DNA of 64,000 nucleotides, from the NCBI RefSeq assembly GCF_032854445.1, contig NC_088296.1, positions 27,709,064 through 27,773,063 of the forward strand, read 5' to 3'. The DNA comes from Liolophura sinensis (taxonomy: Eukaryota > Mollusca > Polyplacophora > Chitonida > Chitonidae). Positions 58,529 to 64,000 of this stretch are shown one piece after another (the first letter of the stretch is position 1; each line of letters begins with the position of its first letter). The position numbers and the translations under genes are program-made. Below the pieces are notes generated by a model. The model was not told the DNA's origin. It saw only the letters and a list, made by a program, of their open reading frames with translations, and did not search any database.

Positions 58529-58534
58529 AATAAA
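58529..58534 (+). terminator. polyadenylation signal AATAAA
   Basis: AATAAA in gacaataaaatcc, 295 bp after the stop codon, with a T/G-rich stretch (tttgtgttgtag) about 15-25 bp downstream as expected for cleavage. Confidence 0.6.
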
Positions 58535-59449
58535 ATCCGTGATAAGAACTTTGTGTTGTAGAATTTACACAATTCTTACACATGTAACTGTTTAACTCTG
58601 CCTTCGCATGTTAATCTTTGACTTCAAGTTTTGTGTCAAAGTGGACCTTTCCACCTGGTGAAGGAAAATTGTAGTTTCTACGTTCAACTAGCTTTCATAA
58701 TGGTGGGTAAAACTCCACAAACTGAGCCCAGAAACGGAGGAAACGTCGTGCTGACACTGGGCCGACCAATCATGTTTCCTTGCTCAGACCTGACAGTCCT
58801 AAGTACCAAGCGAGGCAGCAACAAGTACCATTTTTAAAGTCCTTTAAAGGTATGACCCGCCCCGGGTTATATCCCGGTTATATCCCAGTTATATCCCAGT
58901 TATATCCCAGTTATACCTCACAAAAACCTCACGTCGGTTCCTTCTTCTTACGAAATTGTTAAGTATGAATAAAACAAAGCAAATTCACGAAATGCAGTCC
59001 CTGCATGGTAATTTCTTCTGTCCTAAAACTGGCAATTCTTGTCAAAGATGGCTTGGTTGAGCTTGACAATATGTCGGAGTAGTCTGGTGATTTTATTTCT
59101 GGACAGGACTCGGTGGTTCAGAAGTGTATTAGCTAATACCGGTATTAAGTCATGTAATGTAGTTACGATTTAAAAAAACACAGCAACCAGTACAGCAGTA
59201 CGGAGAATAAATGGCATAGCAGCAGATTAGTTGATATTTAATATAATGTTCTTTTTGTGATATGTACGAGCCTGAAGTACTGATTTGAAGATAAACGTAG
59301 TATAACTTGTGTATAATGTGATTTTTTAAATGCCATAACCCTTGCATTTCTATTTTTCTTGTTTACATGATTGTTCGTGGTGATAGTAGCCTATGTGACT
59401 GCAGGCCTTAGTCAAACAATCACATTTACAACTGTTCGCTAATTACACA
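58535..59449. other. intergenic; SINE scraps and an 11-bp repeat
   Basis: 58695-58760 (ataatggtgggtaaaactcc, then gagcccagaaacggaggaaa) resembles a SINE family 1 fragment, and 58800-58840 (taccaagcgaggcagcaaca) a SINE family 2 fragment. No gene seen. Confidence 0.45.
58865..58915. repeat. 11-bp tandem repeat, about 4.7 copies
   Basis: gttatatccca repeated head to tail, the first copy with a final g. Confidence 0.85.
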
Positions 59450-59733
59450 ATGTACATTTATGTGGCTATATGGACCACATTTACCAAAGCAGCTTCAGGC
59501 TGCTCTCCGAATCATCCGTGTAGAGACTTCGTGGTCGTCAGTCCATCATCTCTCTCTGCTGTCGTACCAATCTGTCAGACGCCACGATCGACGCCCTTTT
59601 ATAGCGTCCAGACAGAGTAGGCAGTGCTCCATTGTTTTGCAATTTCTTTGTATGGGTTATCTCCCATGTAAATGAACAAACTAGATGCCATTACTTGTGT
59701 TAATATACCACATGACGTGCCCTATATAAGGCC

Positions 59734-60190
59734 GTGTCCAGCTGCACATCGGCAATTGTTCCTCCGGTATTACGCCGCTACAAGTGCCAGGGCTACGGTC
59801 ATATATTGTCTTCGTGCAGGGGAAAGCAGCTTTGCCCTCGTTGTGCAGGAGAACATACGTTTGAGCATTGTAAAAGTTTGGATAGACCTAAGTGCGTTAA
59901 TTGCCTACATGGGCTGCCCATATCGCAGGCAGGTTAGTAAAGCCCAGTATATTAACGTACCGCAGAAAGTTTCGTTTGCCGAAGCTCTTAGGAATGTTCG
60001 TGAAGAGAACAGTCGACCTTATCCTGAAAGTCCTGCAGAGAGGGCTTTACTTGAAGGCTCTGAATATTCACCATCTATGTGTAATAGTACATCACCTACG
60101 GATAATAGTACACAACCTACGTATAACAGTACACAACCTCGTCCAGACGTTCATCCTGTGAAACCCACCCCACAATTTAGGGCGAGTTAA
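59734..60190 (+). pseudogene. LINE ORF1 remnant with CCHC knuckles
   Basis: In one frame (59734-59937) YKCQGYGHILSSC gives C-x2-(G)-x4-H-x4-C spacing with the second Cys replaced by Gly; then CPRCAGEHTFEHC and CVNC, the usual multi-knuckle array of LINE ORF1. The frame then shifts to that of 59672-60190, which carries VSFAEALRNV and repeated NSTQP-like text. Confidence 0.65.
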
Positions 60191-60499
60191 GCCCGTAATC
60201 AAATCTGCATTTACCCAAACAATGTCGGATTCATGTAATCAAACCGAAGATTTGTCTTTTTGTAGGGCAACTAAAATCATGGCCGTGTTCACTGAAGTAA
60301 TGATCAAAGCTTTTGAGCTTAGATAGGCTGATCAGTTTATAGCTGAAGTCTTCCACATCGGCCAGTCACGGCTCGGGCCTGAACATGTCAACTTTACCCG
60401 TCTTAAGTCCGTACTTTCTAGTCTGGTTTCTGCTGGGGTGTCGTAATGTATATGTATTCTAACCTTTATTGTTTCACTGCTTTGCTTTTTTCGGCAACA

Positions 60500-61160
60500 A
60501 TGGGGTTTAATTTGCTTCGTCAAAATATTCGGGGTATCGGTACCCACGGCCAGTAATTTAAGTTCTTTCTCTCTAATGTAAATCCTGAACCGCATGTTGT
60601 CTGCTTACAAGAAACCTTTTTAAAGCAGCATCTTGATTATACATATCCTGTATATTTTATTAACAGATTAGATAGGGAGACGACTGGTGGGGGTGGCTTG
60701 GCTATGTTCTTAAAACATGGACTTTCCTTTTCCGAGGTTAGATTACCTTCGTTTACCAGCATAGAAGCCCAGTGTTTCAATATAGCTAGAACTAATGGTC
60801 CATCCGTTAGTGTTGTAAACGTTTACAACCCGTCGAACCGTCTGGATCGTTCTGACTTTAACTCCCTTATGTCATCTGTGAATAACTCCTACATTTTATG
60901 CAGGGATTTCAATGCATACAGTCCGTTTTGGGGTAGTGCAACTTTTAACCAAAATGGGCGGGTACTTGAAGAATTTATTGATGAATATGATGTATGTGTA
61001 CTTAATGATGGTTGATCCCCACTCCGGTAATTTCTCACATCTTGATCTTACTTTGTGTTCCCCTGACCTAAGCCTGTCTTTTGATTGGTCCGTGGATAAT
61101 ACCTCACCGAGTGGGAGTGATCACCTACCTGTCCATGTGTCCTGGGATTTCAATCCTTAT
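60500..61160 (+). pseudogene. LINE endonuclease domain (APE type)
   Basis: Starts MGFNLLRQNIRGIG; a stop at codon 19 is followed in frame by the catalytic Glu motif LQETFLK, then GGGGLAMFLK, VVNVYNPSN, and RDFNAYSPFWG. After a frame change near 61010 it continues HLDLTLCSPDL and ends at the SDHLPV motif that carries the catalytic Asp-His pair. Confidence 0.8.
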
Positions 61161-62740
61161 GTAAACTCAGTGGGTCACCCTCCCAGATGGAGTATTAAAA
61201 GAGCGAATTCGGGGCTTTACGAAATGGTATGTTATAAATCCTTTAATTGTGAGATTTTCGATGGCAGTGTGGATGTAGTTTCTGACAACATTGTGGATGC
61301 CATTAAAGCTTCCGCCACCAAGACAATGCTTAAATCTTTTGTTGATATCAAATATAAAATGCCAGCTCCATGGTGGAATACCGATTGCTCTGCTGCTGTT
61401 TACGTTAGGGAACGTAAACGTCTCAAGAATCGAGCACGTCGTATACGACATTACGATGATATTATATTGTACAAGAGGGCGAACACTGTAGCTCAACGAA
61501 CAACCAAACGAGCTCAGAAAGCTCATTGGCGGCAATTTTGTAGTAATTTACCCGAGAATATACCAATCAAAAACGTTCGGCCTAAAATTAAATCTATTAA
61601 TGGCAAGGGGAAATCTAAAGCTATTCCCACCATTGTTCATAACGATTCTGAATATGTCACCAATTCAGATAAATGTAACATTTTAGCTGACCGCTTTTCC
61701 TATGTCTTCAGATCGAGGAATTATTGCCCTGAATTTATCTCTCATAAGGAAGAAATGGAGAAAGCTCATTCTTTTGAAAATATTGCATTTGATGAAATGC
61801 CCATCAATGATGATTTTTCTTTAATAGAGTTAAAGCAAGCTCTTTCAGTATCCACTGACTTGTCATCTGGAGAGGATTTGGTTACTTACTCTGTGTTGTG
61901 TAACTCGCCTGAACAGTGCCTTACGGTGTTATTAATGTTATACAATACGGTATGGACCCAAATGAAACTCCCCTTTAACTGGAAAAGTGCTATCGTCATA
62001 CCGGTGCCTAAACCCGGCATGGACCTAACTGCCCCTTCATCGTACAGGCCCATCGTGCTTACTGCCACTTGGTGGCAGTAAGCGGTTGGTGTGGTTTGGT
62101 GTGGTTTTTAAACAAACGCAATATTTTCAGTCTAGTTCAAAGCGGTTTTAGAAACAAACTTTCTACAACCGACCATATCATCACTTTAGAATCTTCTATT
62201 AGAAACGCCTTGTGTAATAAGGAATATTTGTTTGCTGTGTTTCTAGACATAGAAAAAGCTTATGACATGGTGTGGCAAACGGGTGTCCTTATGAAAATGA
62301 GAAGCATGGGAATTGGCGGGAAAATGCTGGGGCGGGTGAAAAACTTCCCTTCGGGCCGTTTCATTAAGGTAACATTGGGTCGAGACTACTCTCGACCAGT
62401 ACCTGTTGAGAATGGGGTGCACCAGGGTAGTGTTTTATCTTCTACTCTTTTTAATATTGCAATAAATGACCTACCGGACGCACTGTCACCAAAACTGACA
62501 TGCACGTTATTTGCGGACGATAAAGTTGTATGGTATGGTTCCAGCAGTCTTAAACTCTGCACCAGGTACATTCAACAGGGCTTGGATGACATCATGAAAT
62601 GGAACTTAACATGGGGTTTTAAGTTTTCATCAGTTAAAACCGAGGCTGTCATCTTTACACGAAAAGCTATCAAGCAAATATCTGTTTCTCTTAATAATTC
62701 CCCCAGTGAAAATATTCTCGTCTTTCCGGTATCTTGACGT
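61161..62740 (+). pseudogene. LINE reverse transcriptase, frame broken at 62070
   Basis: 61160-62060 holds the linker and early RT text up to PAPSSYRPI-like sequence (SSYRPIVLT). A stop and frame change fall at an inverted repeat at 62058-62082. Then come VQSGFRNKLSTTDH, motif A FLDIEKAYDMVW, motif B VHQGSVLSSTLFNIAIND and the FADD box. A stop at about 62737 and another frame change follow before the thumb (DYGCEAYDSA). Confidence 0.85.
62058..62082. repeat. perfect inverted repeat, 11-bp arms, 3-bp loop
   Basis: cttactgccac - ttg - gtggcagtaag. It lies exactly where the LINE reverse transcriptase frame is interrupted. Confidence 0.9.
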
Positions 62741-62863
62741 GATATTTGATGGCGCCTTACCTGGTCTAATCACATAGATTATACGATTACTAGATGCACG
62801 AAAGTTCTTAACTTGATGAGATGTGTTTCCGGGCGAACCTGGGGAGCCGACAGGCAATGACAT

Positions 62864-63880
62864 TTGCTACTCTACCGGTCCTTGATTAGGTCTACGCTTG
62901 ACTACGGCTGCGAAGCCTATGATTCAGCATGTGCCAGCCTCAAAGCTAAACTTTACTCTATCCAGTGCGCCGCACTTCTTATTTGTACTGGAGGCTTACG
63001 CTCCACTCCTCACAACGTATTGCAAGTCTTTTGTAATGAGTGGCCGTTATACGTACGTCGTCGGTTGCGTGTTCTGAAGTTTACTTTAAGGCTGAAGTCT
63101 GCCATTAATAATTCTGTAACACCTGTACTTAAACCCTCATATTATAATCAGTCATATAGTAAAGACAGTAAGAAAGCCTTGCCATTTAATTTACGGTCGA
63201 ACGAAATTTCTGACTTCTTTCAGGCCAGGGATACTTCTACTCAGCCTGGTTGTGTTCCTCATTTTCCTCCCTTGAAGTTATCGAGCCCATTTGTCTTTGT
63301 GGAATTACATTCTAAAGTCAAAAAAACGGATAACAATAATCTATCGTTGTTACGTGTGAAGGACCATATTAAATCAAACTGGAACGAGTGCTTACATGTA
63401 TTTACCGACGCTTCCAAATGCCCCGACACTAACAAAGTGGGCGCATCAGTGTGTATTCCAGAAATGAGGTATGAAAAATCTTTCCGCTTGTCAGGTTATG
63501 TTTCCGTGTTCACGGCAGAGCTTACCGCAATTCTGTGTGCTCTTAACTATTTACTCGAGTCAAGACCAATTAGGGCTGTTATTTTCACAGGCTCCTTAAG
63601 TTCTTTACAGGCACTTGGTAACTTTATTTGGAATAAGTCGGCAGCGCTTGTGTATGAAATACTGTATATCTGTACTATAATGGGCTACCAAGGTGTATCT
63701 GTGGCGTTTGAATGGGCGCCGGCCCACATTGGTGTTGACGGAAATGAGTTGGCCTACAAACTGGCCAAAAAGGCCCTAGATCCACCTAATATATCCCACA
63801 CTATCCCGTTGTCTGTACAAGAAGCTATTAGTTATGTCAAACCGAAATTTATACCAGTATGGCAAAATGAATTTCTATAA
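62864..63880 (+). pseudogene. LINE thumb region and RNase H domain
   Basis: One open frame of 338 codons with SLIRSTLDYGCEAYDSA at the start. RNase H follows: VFTDASKC (first Asp kept), FTAELTAILCAL (Glu kept), VIFTGSLSSLQAL where the third acidic residue is Gly instead of Asp, and HIGVDGNELAYKLAKKAL where the closing Asp is Tyr. Two catalytic residues are therefore lost, although the frame is open. Confidence 0.85.
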
Positions 63881-64000
63881 CTATGCTACAGGAAGATTCT
63901 TTTATTCTCATAGCCCTGAAATCTCTGTAAGCTACAATCTCTCTCTCTCAACTGTCGCTGTGACGAAATACTTGTATTTATACTCTTGTCTGGTCACATT

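Larger units (their letters stand above)
59734..63998 (+). mobile_element. degenerate non-LTR retrotransposon (LINE, I-like group)
   Basis: CCHC-knuckle ORF1 remnant, APE-type endonuclease, reverse transcriptase and RNase H in the right order on the plus strand. APE endonuclease plus a C-terminal RNase H is typical of the I/Jockey-related clades. At least two internal stops and three to four frame changes disable it. Exact 5' and 3' ends were not identified; the window ends soon after RNase H. Confidence 0.8.

Overview
The window is animal nuclear DNA: AT-rich, intron-rich and crowded with repeats. No bacterial-style gene is present. Two tRNA-derived SINE families with tails such as (AAAT)n and (TTCA)n, an APE-type LINE with an RNase H domain and a Ty3/gypsy element suggest a lophotrochozoan, most likely a mollusc. 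The species cannot be fixed from sequence alone.

The main occupant is one large plus-strand gene model from about 3.7 kb to 58.5 kb. I find 32 ankyrin-repeat (ANK) exons. Each is one 33-codon, phase-0, 99-nt cassette, running from an NG/DG/EG start to a QDK/QNK/QNE end, mostly with a cag acceptor and a gtacgt-like donor. After the last two ANK exons (53207 and 53612) the frame continues into a hydrophobic exon (TM1), an Ig-like exon with N-glycosylation sequons, a short linker exon, a second transmembrane exon (TM2) with a basic stop-transfer flank, and two cytoplasmic-tail exons. A stop lies at 58232-58234 and an AATAAA at 58529. The predicted protein is cytosolic ANK solenoid - TM - extracellular Ig - TM - short cytosolic tail. 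The 5' end and start codon were not found.

Layout. 0.5-1.8 kb: 77-bp satellite. 2.07-2.45 kb: full-length SINE, minus strand. 3.2-3.6 kb: 22-bp minisatellite. 3.7-28.2 kb: ANK exon array built of 0.93, 1.15 and 1.26 kb units, organised in part as a 3,344-bp A-B-C higher-order repeat with nearly identical neighbours. Its longer introns carry decayed 3' ends of older ANK exons. 30.8-40.4 kb: eight divergent ANK exons, dead ANK fragments, minisatellites, SINEs and a (TA)n tract. The 32.5-36 kb and 40.5-43.3 kb stretches look like an old segmental duplication. 43.8-50.6 kb: a broken minus-strand Ty3/gypsy element containing a 75-bp coding minisatellite and nested SINEs. 51.5-52.2 kb: two dead ANK exons. 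53.2-58.5 kb: the 3' end of the gene. 59.7-64.0 kb: a broken plus-strand LINE.

The locus reads as an ANK-exon expansion in a membrane receptor-like gene. Because every ANK exon is frame-neutral, units can be added, lost or skipped without breaking the Ig/TM end. Function and expression cannot be judged from sequence alone.
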